Shown piece by piece: positions 23,504-34,553 of a stretch of 54,070 nucleotides of DNA. This DNA is from Streptomyces hoynatensis (GTDB lineage Bacteria; Actinomycetota; Actinomycetes; Streptomycetales; Streptomycetaceae). The position numbers and the translations under genes are program-made. The stretch spans positions 1 to 54,070 of the forward strand of contig NZ_RBAL01000032.1 of the NCBI RefSeq assembly GCF_003626535.1, given 5' to 3'. The notes beneath the pieces are model-generated. The model ran no database searches. It was not told where the DNA came from and saw only the letters and a program-made list of their open reading frames with translations. How positions within the stretch are numbered: the stretch's first letter is position 1; the number at the start of each line of letters is the position of its first letter.

Positions 23504-25114
23504 ATGTTCGCCAGGCCGGGCAAGGCGGCGCTGTTCGAACAGTTCGCGGCCGACGGAATCACCCACATGTTCGGCAATCCGGGAACGGTCGAGCAGGGCT
23601 TCCTCGACCTCGTCGACCGTTCGCCGATCGACTACGTGCTGACCCTGCACGAGGGCGTCGCCGTCGGCATGGCCGACGGGTTCGCCCGCGCCACCCGGGG
23701 CCCGGCCCTGGTCCAGCTGCACAGCGGCGTCGGACTCGGCAACGGCATCGGCATGCTCTACCAGGCCAAGCGCGGGCACTCGCCCCTGGTCGTCCTCGTC
23801 GGCGAGGCAGGGGTGCGCTACGACGCCATGGACGGCCAGATGGCCGCCGACCTCGTCGCGATGGCGGAGCCGGTCACCAAGTGGGCCGCCCGCGTCCTGG
23901 ACCCGTCCTCCGTGCTGCGGATGCTGCGGCGTGCCGTGAAGATCGCCATGACCCCGCCGCGCGGGCCCGTCGTCCTCGTGGTGCCGGCCGACGTGCTGGA
24001 CCAGGTCACCGCGGAGCCGGCCGTCGCCACCTCCGTCCCCTCCACCCGCGTGGCGCCCGCCGCCGAGGACGTGGCGGAGGCCGCGCGCCTGCTGGCCGCG
24101 GGCGAACGCCCGCTCATCCTCATGGGCGACGGCGTCGCCGCCAGCGGGGCGCAGCGGGAACTCGCCGAGGTGGCGGAGTGGCTGGGCGCCCCCGTGTGGG
24201 GCGTCGACTCCTCCGAGGTCAACCTGGACGCCACTCACCCCCTGTACCGCGGGCAGCTCGGCCACATGTTCGGCTCCGCCAGCGCCCGTGTGGTCGGCGA
24301 CGCGGATGCCGTCCTCATCGTCGGCACGTACGTCTTCCCCGAGGTGTTCCCGGCCCTGCGCAGCCCGTTCCGGGAAGGGGCACGCCTCGTCCACCTCGAC
24401 CTCGACGCCTACGAGATCGCCAAGAACTTCCCGGTCTCGCTGGGCATGGTCGCCGACCCCAAACTCGGGCTCGCCGCGCTGAAGGCCGAACTCGAAAGGC
24501 GGCTGCCCAAGGCCGGGCGCGCCGTGCTGCCCGCCGCGCCCGCGGCGGCGTCCGCCGCAGCCGCGGACGGCGTCCTCGAACGGTTCACCCGCCGGCTGGC
24601 GGACCGGGCCCCGGAAGACCTGGCCGTCTTCGACGAGGCCCTGACCGCCTCCGGGCCCCTGCTGCGCAACCTCCCCCCGCGGCGGCCCGGCCACTACTTC
24701 CAGACCCGCGGCGGCTCGCTGGGCGTGGGCATCCCCGGCGCGCTCGGCATGAAACTGGCCAGGCCCGAGCAGCCGGTGGTCGGCTTCACCGGCGACGGCG
24801 GCAGCATGTACACCTTCCAGGCGCTGTGGACGGCCGCAAGGTACGGCATCGCCGCGGGATTCGTCGTGTGCAACAACCAGCGCTACCGGCTCCTCGACGA
24901 CAACATCGAGCAGTACTGGCGCGAACTGGGCACACGCCCCCACGCACACCCCGATGCCTTCGATCTCTCGCGCCCCGACATCGACTTCACCGGCCTCGCG
25001 CGCGCCCTGGGCATCAGGGGCGTACGCGTGGACAAGCCGGAGGACGTCGAGGAGGCGGTGGACGCCGTCCTGGAGCAGGACCGGCCCGTACTCGTGGACC
25101 TGAGGATCTCCTAG
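23504..25114 (+). CDS. ThDP-dependent decarboxylase/carboligase, benzoylformate-decarboxylase-like
   Basis: 536 residues. ThDP enzymes of this family decarboxylate 2-oxo acids and may ligate the aldehyde. Domain order PYR (1-170), middle (190-330), PP (370-530). E50 (LHEGVAVGMADGF) activates ThDP; GNPGTVEQ (24-31) and H73 (QLHSGVGLGNG) recall the benzoylformate decarboxylase active site. The ThDP/Mg motif is GDGG (430-433) to NN (457-458). The usual BFD-like second His is not obvious, so acetolactate- or glyoxylate-carboligase-like chemistry is open. The NTF2-like gene follows two bases after the stop. Confidence 0.88.
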   Translation: MFARPGKAALFEQFAADGITHMFGNPGTVEQGFLDLVDRSPIDYVLTLHEGVAVGMADGFARATRGPALVQLHSGVGLGNGIGMLYQAKRGHSPLVVLVGEAGVRYDAMDGQMAADLVAMAEPVTKWAARVLDPSSVLRMLRRAVKIAMTPPRGPVVLVVPADVLDQVTAEPAVATSVPSTRVAPAAEDVAEAARLLAAGERPLILMGDGVAASGAQRELAEVAEWLGAPVWGVDSSEVNLDATHPLYRGQLGHMFGSASARVVGDADAVLIVGTYVFPEVFPALRSPFREGARLVHLDLDAYEIAKNFPVSLGMVADPKLGLAALKAELERRLPKAGRAVLPAAPAAASAAAADGVLERFTRRLADRAPEDLAVFDEALTASGPLLRNLPPRRPGHYFQTRGGSLGVGIPGALGMKLARPEQPVVGFTGDGGSMYTFQALWTAARYGIAAGFVVCNNQRYRLLDDNIEQYWRELGTRPHAHPDAFDLSRPDIDFTGLARALGIRGVRVDKPEDVEEAVDAVLEQDRPVLVDLRIS

Positions 25115-25115
25115 C

Positions 25116-25628
25116 ATGGCGACTTCCCTGACTGCGACCCCGCCGGCCGGCATCGCGCCCGCCACCCCCGTCGCGCCGGCCGCTTCCGCCGCGGCCTCCG
25201 TCCTGGGGGAACCGGAGGTGCACCGGCTCGTCCAGGCCTGGCTGGAGGCCCGCGACGCGGGGCTCCCCGCACAGCAGGTGCTCGAACACCTCGCTCCCCT
25301 CGGCCTCGTGGTGCACTTCCCGCAGGTCACCCTCCGGGGCCGGGACGAGTTCCGCGACTGGTACGTCAGGACCAAGAGGCGCTTTCCCCAGGAGCGGCAC
25401 GAGGTGGAGCAGGCCGAGATCCGCCTGACCTCGCCCCTGCACGCCGACGTGTCCGTCAGGCTGCGCTGGCAACTGTGGCGCCCGCAGGAGCCGGACGGCT
25501 GGATCGGCGTGGAGGCCACCCAGCACTGGTCGGTCGTCCTGCGGGCCGGAGCGGTGCGCCTGCGCACCCTCGACATGGACCGGGCCCAGCTGCTGCCGGA
25601 CTCGGCCCCGCTCGACCTGATCCGCTGA
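25116..25628 (+). CDS. NTF2/SnoaL-like protein (1)
   Basis: 170 residues. A 30-residue Ala/Pro-rich leader precedes a cone-fold domain (HRLVQAWLEARDAGLPAQQV, RDEFRDWYVRTKRRFP, VEATQHWSVVLR). Such domains bind or isomerise small hydrophobic molecules. It starts one base after the ThDP enzyme stop, so joint function is likely. No catalytic residues can be named. Confidence 0.75.
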   Translation: MATSLTATPPAGIAPATPVAPAASAAASVLGEPEVHRLVQAWLEARDAGLPAQQVLEHLAPLGLVVHFPQVTLRGRDEFRDWYVRTKRRFPQERHEVEQAEIRLTSPLHADVSVRLRWQLWRPQEPDGWIGVEATQHWSVVLRAGAVRLRTLDMDRAQLLPDSAPLDLIR

Positions 25629-25686
25629 AACCTGCTCACCCACGGGCGCCGCGGAGCGGGCCCCGACCGACTGGGAAGTGTTCGCG

Positions 25687-26412
25687 ATGACCACTGCGGC
25701 CATGGACGCGCCATTACGCGGCCGGCGCATCGGCATCCTGCTGGAGAGCGACTACATCGAGGAGGAGATCGCCTACTACCGGCGCAGGTTCGCCGAGGAG
25801 GGCGCCGAGGTCGTCCTGCTCAGCCGCCTGTGGGGCCAGGAATCCCTCGTCTTCACGGGGCACGAGCAGCGGGCGCCACTCGCCGTCAGCGGGGACCTGG
25901 AGGCCCTCGACTACCAGGAGCTGACCGGGTACGCCGCGCTCGTGGTCCCCGGCGGCATGGTGGCCGACCGGCTCCGCTACAGCGAGAGCACCACGGGCAC
26001 GGCACCCGCCGTGGCGCTGATGCGCCGCGCCTTCCGCATCCGGCACCTGGTCAAGGCGTTCTCCTGCCACGGACTCTGGCTGCTGTCCACCGCCACCGAC
26101 CTGGTGCGCGACCGCCCGGTGGCCTGCCACAACAACCTCATCGGCGACGTGCGCAACATGGGCGCGCAGTACGTCGACCAGGACCTCGTCGTCGACGGCG
26201 ACCTGGTGACCGGCCGCACCGTCGACCACTGCCACCTGCTGGCCCGCGCCGTCATCACGAGCCTGACCCGGGCCGGCGCGGGACCGGGCGCAAGGGTCCC
26301 GGAAGGAGAGGCGCCGGAGGGGGACGAGACGGACGGGCGGGCGGCCCTCGTGCCCGCCCAGCCCGGCGGCGTCAGGCGGTGGGGCGCCCCCTGGAGGAGG
26401 AGCGATGGCTGA
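25687..26412 (+). CDS. DJ-1/PfpI-family protein (2)
   Basis: 241 residues from ATG 25687 (ribosome site GGGAAG); GTG 25678 is possible. RIGILLESDYIEEEIAYYRR opens the fold; the catalytic Cys127 lies in KAFSCHGLWLLST, close to the DJ-1/PfpI ACHG pattern with neighbouring His. The C-terminal 35 residues are a low-complexity tail. It differs clearly from the first DJ-1 protein. The stop overlaps the AGE gene start by 8 bases. Confidence 0.87.
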   Translation: MTTAAMDAPLRGRRIGILLESDYIEEEIAYYRRRFAEEGAEVVLLSRLWGQESLVFTGHEQRAPLAVSGDLEALDYQELTGYAALVVPGGMVADRLRYSESTTGTAPAVALMRRAFRIRHLVKAFSCHGLWLLSTATDLVRDRPVACHNNLIGDVRNMGAQYVDQDLVVDGDLVTGRTVDHCHLLARAVITSLTRAGAGPGARVPEGEAPEGDETDGRAALVPAQPGGVRRWGAPWRRSDG

Positions 26413-28227
26413 GATCGACTTCTCCTTCTCCGACACGGTCGCCGGCTACGTCCTGGGCCGCGAGGGCCGCGAGGTGGCGCTGCGCACCGTGGACGGCCGA
26501 CCCGTCACGGTGCACCTGACCGACACCACCTCCGGCCAGATGCTCCGCAACCTCGGCGCGCCCTACGAGGACGTGACGGCCAGGCTGTACGACGTGCTGC
26601 TGCCCGGCGTCCTCGTCTTCAGCTACGGTCCCGTCTACCCGGAACCCGAAGGACTCAGGTTCCAGGCCGGCCACCTGACCGTCGTCGGAACGCCAAAGGA
26701 GCCCTTCCCCTTCGAACAGGGCGGCTGGTGGACCCGTCAGCTGCACCAGCTGGCCCGCTTCTACCGGCGCTCCCAGTTCGCGGAAGGGCCGGTGGACTTC
26801 GCCGACTACCGCACCCGGATACGCGGCAGCGGGGAGAAGACCGGCCAGCGGCTGCAGGAGACGGACACCATCTCCCGCCTCGTCTACGGCATGGCCAGCG
26901 CCTACATGCTCACCGGCGACGCCGACCTGGCGGAGGTCGCCGAGCAGGGCGCGCAGTACCTCCACGACCACATGCGCTTCACGGACACCGAGCACGACGT
27001 CGTGTACTGGTACCACGGCATCGACCAGGCGGGCGGCCGCGAACGCAAGCTCTTCGCCTCGGAGTTCGGCGACGACTACCGTGCCATCCCGGCCTACGAG
27101 CAGATCTACGCCCTGGTCGGCCTCACCCAGACCTACCGCGTCACCGGAGCCCCGTACCTCAGGCAGGACATCGAGGCGACCGTCCGCCTCTTCGAGCGGT
27201 TCTTCGCCGACGACCGGCTCGGCGGCTACTTCTCCCACATCGACCCGGTCACCCTCAGCCCGCTGCACGACTCCCTCGGCCGCAACCGCTACCGCAAGAA
27301 CTGGAATTCCATCGGGGACCACGCCCCCGCGTACCTGTTCAACCTCTACCTGGCCACGGGGGAGGACCGGTACCTGAAGATGCTCGAGCACACCTTCGAC
27401 ATGATCGTCACACACATGCCGGAGCCGGAACCGGCCGCCAGCCCGTTCGTCCGCGAGCGCTTCCACGGCGACTGGACGCCCGACCCCTCCTGGGGCTGGC
27501 AGCAGGACCGCGCGGTGGTGGGCCACAACCTGAAGATCGCGTGGAACCTGATGCGGATGCACACCGCCCGGCCCAAGCCCGAGTACCGGGCGCTGGCCGA
27601 GCGCCTGGGACGGACCCTGCCCGCGGTGGGGCGCGACGCCCAGCGCGGCGGCTGGTACGACCTGGTGCAGCGCGTCGCCAGGAACGGCCGCCACGACTTC
27701 GTCTGGCACGACCGCAAGACGTGGTGGCAACAGGAACAGGCCGTCCTCGCCTACCTGATCCTGGCCGGCCGCACCGGGCAGGAGGAGTTCCTGCGCGAGG
27801 CACGGGAGTCGGCCGCGTTCTACAACGCGTTCTTCCTCGACCACGACGAGGGCGGGGTGTACTTCACCGTGCTCGCGCAGGGACTGCCCTACCTGGTGGG
27901 GGAGGAGCGGCTCAAGGGCAGCCACGCGATGAGCTTCTACCACAAGGCCGAACTGTGCTTCCTGGCCGAGACGTACACCCGGCTGCTCGTGCACGGGGAG
28001 CCGCTCGACCTCTGGTTCCGCCCCCGGCCCGACGCGCACTACCCGGGGGGCCTGCTGCGCGCGGCCCCCGACCTGCTGCCCGCCGGCCGGGTGCTCCTGG
28101 AATCCGTCTGGGTGGACGGCGCGCCCTACCAGGACTTCGACGCCCGGAACCTGACGGTCCGCCTGCCCCGCAGCGACGGGAGGCTGACGGTGCGGGCGCG
28201 GCTGCGCCCGGTGCGGGAGCCCCGGCC

Positions 28228-28231
<4 letters not shown>
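26405..28231 (+). CDS. AGE-family sugar epimerase/isomerase with extra N-terminal domain
   Basis: 608 residues. After an N-terminal beta-rich domain (1-100) a large alpha/alpha barrel follows. Family signs include ERFHGDWTPDPSWGWQQD, VVGHNLKIAWNLMRM (the family GHxxExxW-like segment) and KTWWQQEQAVLAYLI. AGE-type enzymes epimerise or isomerise sugars such as N-acylglucosamine, mannose or cellobiose. Here it sits between DJ-1 and GlgX, so a glucan-derived sugar is a reasonable substrate. The N-terminal domain and about 200 extra residues are unusual. GTGA overlap joins it to glgX. Confidence 0.8.
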
Positions 28232-30306
<2,075 letters not shown>

Positions 30307-30309
30307 ACC

Positions 30310-30654
30310 ATGTCCTTCGACGCAACCCTGGGCTTCACGGACTCCACCGCCACCGTCCACCTGTCCGGCCGCCTCGACGACCGCGGCACCTCCGCCCTGC
30401 GCGGCCTGCTGGAGCAGGCGGGCACGCGGCCCATCCGCCGGCTCCGGCTGGAGATGGCCGGCCTGGAGTCGCTCGGCTCCGCCGGCGCCAGGTGCCTGGC
30501 CCTCGCCCAGCAGCAACTGCCCCCCGGCACCGAGATGACCGTCGAGGGCGCCTCCGGGCCCGTCCGGGCAGCCCTGAGAGCGGCCGGCCTGTCCGGCACC
30601 GTCGTCTCCATCGAGGACTCCGTCTCGCTTCCGGACATTGCCGAGGCCGCCTGA
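30310..30654 (+). CDS. STAS-domain protein, anti-anti-sigma-like
   Basis: 114 residues, three bases after the glgX stop. One STAS domain: ATVHLSGRLDDRGTSALRGL, RLRLEMAGLESLGSAGARCL. The phosphorylatable Ser of SpoIIAA-like proteins would fall in the ESLGSAG segment. It may bind an anti-sigma factor or act as a small regulatory subunit. No anti-sigma kinase is adjacent. Last gene of the operon. Confidence 0.85.
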   Translation: MSFDATLGFTDSTATVHLSGRLDDRGTSALRGLLEQAGTRPIRRLRLEMAGLESLGSAGARCLALAQQQLPPGTEMTVEGASGPVRAALRAAGLSGTVVSIEDSVSLPDIAEAA

Positions 30655-30664
30655 GAAACCGCAT

Positions 30665-30705
30665 CGGCCCCGGCCCCGGCGGGCAGCGCCCGGGGACCGG
30701 GGCCG
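30665..30705 (+). terminator. Nested hairpin after STAS gene
   Basis: CGGCCCCGG (30665-30673) pairs with CCGGGGCCG (30697-30705), inner CCCCGG with CCGGGG. A second GC-rich fold follows at about 30754-30800. Together they separate two convergent operons. Confidence 0.65.
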
Positions 30706-30822
30706 AGCCGCGGCGGCACCGGCCGTGCGCCACGCCGCCCAAGCACACGAAGACCCCGGGGGACCGGCGGCAGACCGGCCCGCCGGCACCCCGGGGCCGT
30801 TGCGTGGGGCATGCCCGGCCGC

Positions 30823-31338
30823 TCAGACCGGCTCCCCCGCGACCCGCGCCGGCCGCCAGGACGAGTACTCCCTGCGGTGGTACATCAGGGGAACGCGCGC
30901 ATGGGTGGAGCCGCCACGGATCAGGCCCACGACGATCGAGTGATCTCCCATCACGACCTCGGCATGCACGGAGCACTCGGCGTGGGCGACGACGTCCTCG
31001 GCGAAGACCGGCCCGCCCAGAGCCCCCTCGATCGAGGCGTGCCGCAGGCGGGAGAACTTGTCCGGCTCCTTCTCCGCGAAGACCCGCGAGATCCCTTCTC
31101 CCGTCTCGGCGAGGAAGTTGACCGCGAAGGCGCCGTGGTCACGGATGGCGGCGAGGGTGGCGGAGTCCTGGTCCAGGCACACCGACAGCAGCGGCGGCTC
31201 GTGCGACACGGCCGTCACGGTGTTGGTGGTGATGCCCGTCGGCCGGCCCGCCGCGTCCCTGGTGGTGACGACGGCGACCGCGGTCGGCAGGCTCGCGAAG
31301 ATGCCGCGGAACTCGGCCGAGGTGATGATCGTGTCCAT
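30823..31338 (-). CDS. Flavin reductase of a two-component monooxygenase
   Basis: 171 residues from ATG 31338. The sequence (FRGIFASLPTAVAVVTTRDA, GITTNTVTAVSHEPPLLSVC, FAVNFLAETGEGISRVFAE) is typical for the flavin-reductase-like split-barrel family that gives reduced FMN/FAD to group D monooxygenases. The natural partner is the 38124-39302 enzyme, seven kilobases away on the other strand. Upstream is a SnoaL-like gene, 41 nt apart. Confidence 0.9.
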   Translation of the reverse strand: MDTIITSAEFRGIFASLPTAVAVVTTRDAAGRPTGITTNTVTAVSHEPPLLSVCLDQDSATLAAIRDHGAFAVNFLAETGEGISRVFAEKEPDKFSRLRHASIEGALGGPVFAEDVVAHAECSVHAEVVMGDHSIVVGLIRGGSTHARVPLMYHRREYSSWRPARVAGEPV

Positions 31339-31379
31339 GTATTCCCGGTCTCCCCGATCTCCCCGTCGGTGCCCGCCGC

Positions 31380-31799
31380 TCACGGGTGGATGTTGACTTT
31401 CTGCGGGTTGAGGTACTCGGTGAGGTGCGTGATACGCCCGTCCTCGCCGAACTCGAAGACGCCCACCAGGTCGTTCTCGTACAGGCCGCCGTTCTTGAGG
31501 GGCCCGTGGGTGTGCCAGCGGACCAGTACCCGGTTCGGATCGTTCAGCGGATCGACACGCAGGTCCTGGATGTGGATCTCGGCGAACCCCTCGAACAGGG
31601 GGCGGTAGAGCCCCTCCAGGTTGGCCTTGCCCCGCACCGTGGTGGGAAAGCCCTCCGGGGCGTAGGGGATGTCCTGCCCGGCCTCCTCGGCCCACAGTTC
31701 CAGCCAGCGCTCGAAGTCCATCGCCTCCTGCAGTCGGTAGAAGGTGCGCACGGTCCGCACGTTGCGGGCCCGGATGTCGTCCTGATTCGTGCTGGTCAC
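31380..31799 (-). CDS. SnoaL-like protein (2)
   Basis: 139 residues from GTG 31799 with GAAGGGAAG upstream. NTF2 cone fold: VRTVRTFYRLQEAMDFERWL, TVRGKANLEGLYRPLFEGF, VFEFGEDGRITHLTEYLNP. Polyketide-type SnoaL cyclases, isomerases and hydroxylase relatives share this pattern; no specific reaction can be assigned. It lies between PPOX and flavin reductase genes on one transcript. Confidence 0.8.
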   Translation of the reverse strand: MTSTNQDDIRARNVRTVRTFYRLQEAMDFERWLELWAEEAGQDIPYAPEGFPTTVRGKANLEGLYRPLFEGFAEIHIQDLRVDPLNDPNRVLVRWHTHGPLKNGGLYENDLVGVFEFGEDGRITHLTEYLNPQKVNIHP

Positions 31800-31834
31800 A
31801 GTCTGCTTCCCTTCACGCTCACGATCCGGCTGGG

Positions 31835-32329
31835 TCACGCGGCTCCCGGATGCCCCTCCGGCAGGCCGGGCGGCGCGCCCGTCCAGGGCCCGACGCCGCC
31901 GATCTCCTCGACCCGCATCCGCATCACGTAGCCGGCGCGATCGGCCAGCTCGTCGGGCGGGAACGCGACGCCCGGGCCCATGTAGGTCTCGGCCAGCCTG
32001 CGCAGCAGCGCGAAGGCGCCGCCCTCGGTCACCTCGGCGCGCCCCCGCAGGACGAGGTACTCCCGCAGGCCGCTGTCGTGGAAGCCGGCACCCTCCACCG
32101 AGATCGCGACCCGCTGATCGCGCATCAGGTTCTTCGTCTTCCGCCAGGCGTACATGGAGGCGAACACGACGTCGTTCCCGTCCATGCCCAGCCACACCCC
32201 GGTGACGTGCGGGCTGCCGTCCGGATTGAGGCTGACCACGTGGCCGAGCGCCGGCCCGTTGATGAGGTCGACGGCGGACTGAGGCAACGCGATCCCGGAC
32301 GCCGTGCCGGGACCGTTCCTTTCACTCAT
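31835..32329 (-). CDS. PPOX-class (likely F420-binding) oxidoreductase
   Basis: 164 residues from ATG 32329 (AAGGA ribosome site). The split beta-barrel is visible: GHVVSLNPDGSPHVTGVWLG, VFASMYAWRKTKNLMRDQRV, YLVLRGRAEVTEGGAFALL. In actinobacteria such proteins are mostly F420H2-dependent reductases of FDOR-B type, sometimes FMN- or heme-binding. First gene of the three-gene minus operon with SnoaL-like and flavin reductase. Confidence 0.82.
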   Translation of the reverse strand: MSERNGPGTASGIALPQSAVDLINGPALGHVVSLNPDGSPHVTGVWLGMDGNDVVFASMYAWRKTKNLMRDQRVAISVEGAGFHDSGLREYLVLRGRAEVTEGGAFALLRRLAETYMGPGVAFPPDELADRAGYVMRMRVEEIGGVGPWTGAPPGLPEGHPGAA

Positions 32330-32699
32330 CACGTAGATCCTTCTGCCGGGGCACACTTCTCTGTTCGCCGTATAAGGCTGCGTGCCCGCCGGGCGGGTAA
32401 TCCAGTGACGTCTCGTGTTGGTATTCGCACTACCAGCATCGGCTCATGCCTTTATCGCAGCGCATGACCTGCGCAAACAACAATGATTCCCGCTCCGGAG
32501 GCGGAGTGTGAATGCCCCCTTCGTGCGCTTCCTTCGTCAAGTCGTGACACCTCGCAAAGCCGACGGGTGGCCGCCAAGTTTGGCAGGGCACTTTGTGATG
32601 TCTGCCTTGTTCCGCCTTTCGGCGGGCTGGATTCTGTTGGCGGACCTGCAACCCCCGAAGCGCCGCGAATCGGCGGAAGTTCGTGGAGGTAATCCCGTA
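32330..32699. promoter_or_regulatory. Divergent regulatory region with dyad TGGTATTCGCACTACCA
   Basis: 370 bp between divergent operons. The dyad TGGTA-N7-TACCA lies at 32419-32435; a near copy (15 of 17 bases for GGTATTCGCACTACCAG) is at 45531-45547. A TTATAC box for minus-strand transcription lies near 32371. A frame from GTG 32508 could extend the next protein but lacks family-like sequence, and GGAGG before ATG 32700 argues against it. No other gene seen. Confidence 0.5.
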
Positions 32700-33140
32700 A
32701 TGAGTCAGGCAACAAAGGCCGGACAGTCGACCCGCGAGGTCGCCCAGGCGTGGTTCGACGCGCTGCTCGGCGGCGATGTCGAGGCCGCCGGACGGCTCCT
32801 CGCTCCGGACGTCCGGTTCATCAACCACACCCCGGTGCCGGGCTTCAACACCGACATGGTGTGGATCGGCACCCACCACGGCCGGCAGGCCGCCCTGGAC
32901 AGCTTCGCGACCTTTGTGAGTATCTGCGACGTCCGGGAGGAAGAGCTCGTCGGCCTGGTCGTGGACGGCGAGGAAGCCATGGGGATCATCCACGAGGTGA
33001 GCCACGTGCGCCGCAACGGCGCACGCTTCGAAATCGAGTTCGTCCAGCGCCTGACGGTGCGCGACGGCCGGATCGTCCAGTGGCGTTCCTACAGCGACTC
33101 CGCGGCCATCGTCAGGGCGCTGCGCGAGGAGGCGTCATGA
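32700..33140 (+). CDS. SnoaL-like protein (3)
   Basis: 146 residues from ATG 32700, GGAGG nine bases upstream. Cone fold: VAQAWFDALLGGDVEAAGRL, PDVRFINHTPVPGFNTDMVW, EIEFVQRLTVRDGRIVQWRS. The His-containing HTPV segment lies at the pocket in related cyclases. Its stop overlaps the ankyrin gene start (ATGA). First gene of an eight-gene operon. Confidence 0.82.
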   Translation: MSQATKAGQSTREVAQAWFDALLGGDVEAAGRLLAPDVRFINHTPVPGFNTDMVWIGTHHGRQAALDSFATFVSICDVREEELVGLVVDGEEAMGIIHEVSHVRRNGARFEIEFVQRLTVRDGRIVQWRSYSDSAAIVRALREEAS

Positions 33141-34174
33141 GCGCGCCGTCGCCCACCGGCCGGCTCCTCGCGGCGGTACGGGCAAGGGACGCCGGCCTGG
33201 TCGGCAGCCTGCTCGCGGCCGGCGCCGACCCCGGCGCCCGCGAGGAGGCCACCGGCCTGACGGCGCTGATGATCGCCGCGGGCCAGGCGGACCCGGACAC
33301 CGTGGCCGCGCTCATCGCGGCCGGCGCCGACGTGTTCACGGCCGACAGCAAGGCGGGCGCGACCGCCCTGCACAAGGCGTGCCAGGGCGGCAGCACGGAG
33401 GTGGTGCGGCTCCTGGTGGAGGCCGGGGCATTCGTCGACTCGGTGGCCCCGACCACCGGCCACACCCCGCTGATGGACGCCCTGTGGTTCAAGTTCCCCG
33501 AGATAGCCCGCTACCTCCTGGACCGCGGCGCAGGGCTCAACCTGCACACCCACTACGGCTTCTCGCTGCAGGAGCACTTCGCCTACGAGCTCAACGTGAA
33601 CACCATCGGCAAGGACCGGCTGCTGCTGGCCGAGCGTTACCTCAAGCAGCGCCTGGCCGAGGACACCGCCCGCGCGGAGGGACACCGGCTGATGGCCGCG
33701 GTCGTCGCCGGAGACGAGGACGCGGTGCGCGCCCTGCTGCGCGAGGGGGCCGACGTCGACGAGCGCTACCCGATCGGCAACAGCTTCAACGACGGGCACA
33801 CCGCGCTGCTCGTGGCCGCCAGGGACGGGCACACCGCCATCGCCCGCCTGCTGCTGGAGGCCGGCGCCGACGTCAACGCCACCGAGCCGACCTTCGGCGC
33901 GGTGCCGCTGCACAAGGCGGTCTACAACGGGCACACCGAGCTCACCGCCCTGATCTCCTCCTGGCCCGGCGTGGACCTGGACTTCCAGGGCGCCACCAAC
34001 GGCTACACCCCGCTGCACGACGCGATCTGGCACGGCTACGAGGAATGCGCCCGGATCGTCATGGCGGCCGGTGCCCGCCGCGATCTCCTCGGGCACGACG
34101 GCAAGCGCCCCCTCGACCTGGCCGTCGAGGTGTTCGGCCAGGACCACCCGTTCACCAAGGCCCTCTGGGGCTGA
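33137..34174 (+). CDS. Ankyrin-repeat protein
   Basis: 345 residues built almost entirely of ankyrin repeats: GLTALMIAAGQADPDTVAAL, GATALHKACQGGSTEVVRLL, GHTPLMDALWFKFPEIARYL, GHTALLVAARDGHTAIARLL, GAVPLHKAVYNGHTELTALI, GYTPLHDAIWHGYEECARIV. No signal peptide or membrane helix. Probably a scaffold or inhibitor that binds a pathway protein. Coupled by ATGA to the SnoaL-like gene. Ankyrin proteins are rare inside actinobacterial metabolic operons. Confidence 0.93.
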   Translation: MSAPSPTGRLLAAVRARDAGLVGSLLAAGADPGAREEATGLTALMIAAGQADPDTVAALIAAGADVFTADSKAGATALHKACQGGSTEVVRLLVEAGAFVDSVAPTTGHTPLMDALWFKFPEIARYLLDRGAGLNLHTHYGFSLQEHFAYELNVNTIGKDRLLLAERYLKQRLAEDTARAEGHRLMAAVVAGDEDAVRALLREGADVDERYPIGNSFNDGHTALLVAARDGHTAIARLLLEAGADVNATEPTFGAVPLHKAVYNGHTELTALISSWPGVDLDFQGATNGYTPLHDAIWHGYEECARIVMAAGARRDLLGHDGKRPLDLAVEVFGQDHPFTKALWG

Positions 34175-34187
34175 GAGAAGGACCGAC

Positions 34188-34496
34188 ATGCTCTTTTACG
34201 TGCAGATGCGCTGGAACCACGAGGGCCGCATCTCTCTCGACGACCTGTGGGAGGTCGAGGCCGAGGAGGCCGAGCACGCCCAGGAGACCGTGGACTCGGG
34301 CTTCTGCGTCGGCATCTGGAAGGTCGCGGCCCAAAAGCGGGTCATCGCGATCATCGACTCGCCCGACGCGGAGGAACTCGACCGCACCGCGCTCGGCCGG
34401 CTGCCCATGCGCGAGTACCTCGAGTTCGAGGAGGTCTGGCCCCTGCGCGACTACCTCGGTTTCGCGGAGGACGTGAAGAAGCGCTATCGCGTCTGA
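34188..34496 (+). CDS. Muconolactone-isomerase-like small protein
   Basis: 102 residues, ribosome site AGAAGGA. MLFYVQMRWNHEGRISLDDL and GRLPMREYLEFEEVWPLRDY resemble CatC muconolactone delta-isomerase and the wider dimeric alpha-beta barrel group. CatC moves a double bond in muconolactone; here the substrate may be another lactone or enol. A hydrolase gene follows after 57 nt. Confidence 0.8.
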   Translation: MLFYVQMRWNHEGRISLDDLWEVEAEEAEHAQETVDSGFCVGIWKVAAQKRVIAIIDSPDAEELDRTALGRLPMREYLEFEEVWPLRDYLGFAEDVKKRYRV

Positions 34497-34553
34497 TCCC
34501 CCACGCCCACCGGACACGCAGCACAGCCCAGAAGGAAACCAGAGGAGAGACCC

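Noticed and set aside
26728..28227. Long N-terminal extension of GlgX
   Set aside because: Shadow frame of the AGE gene; GTG 28228 overlaps the AGE stop and gives a normal GlgX start.
32508..32699. N-terminal extension of the SnoaL-like protein from GTG 32508
   Set aside because: GGAGG before ATG 32700 and the usual domain length favour the shorter form.
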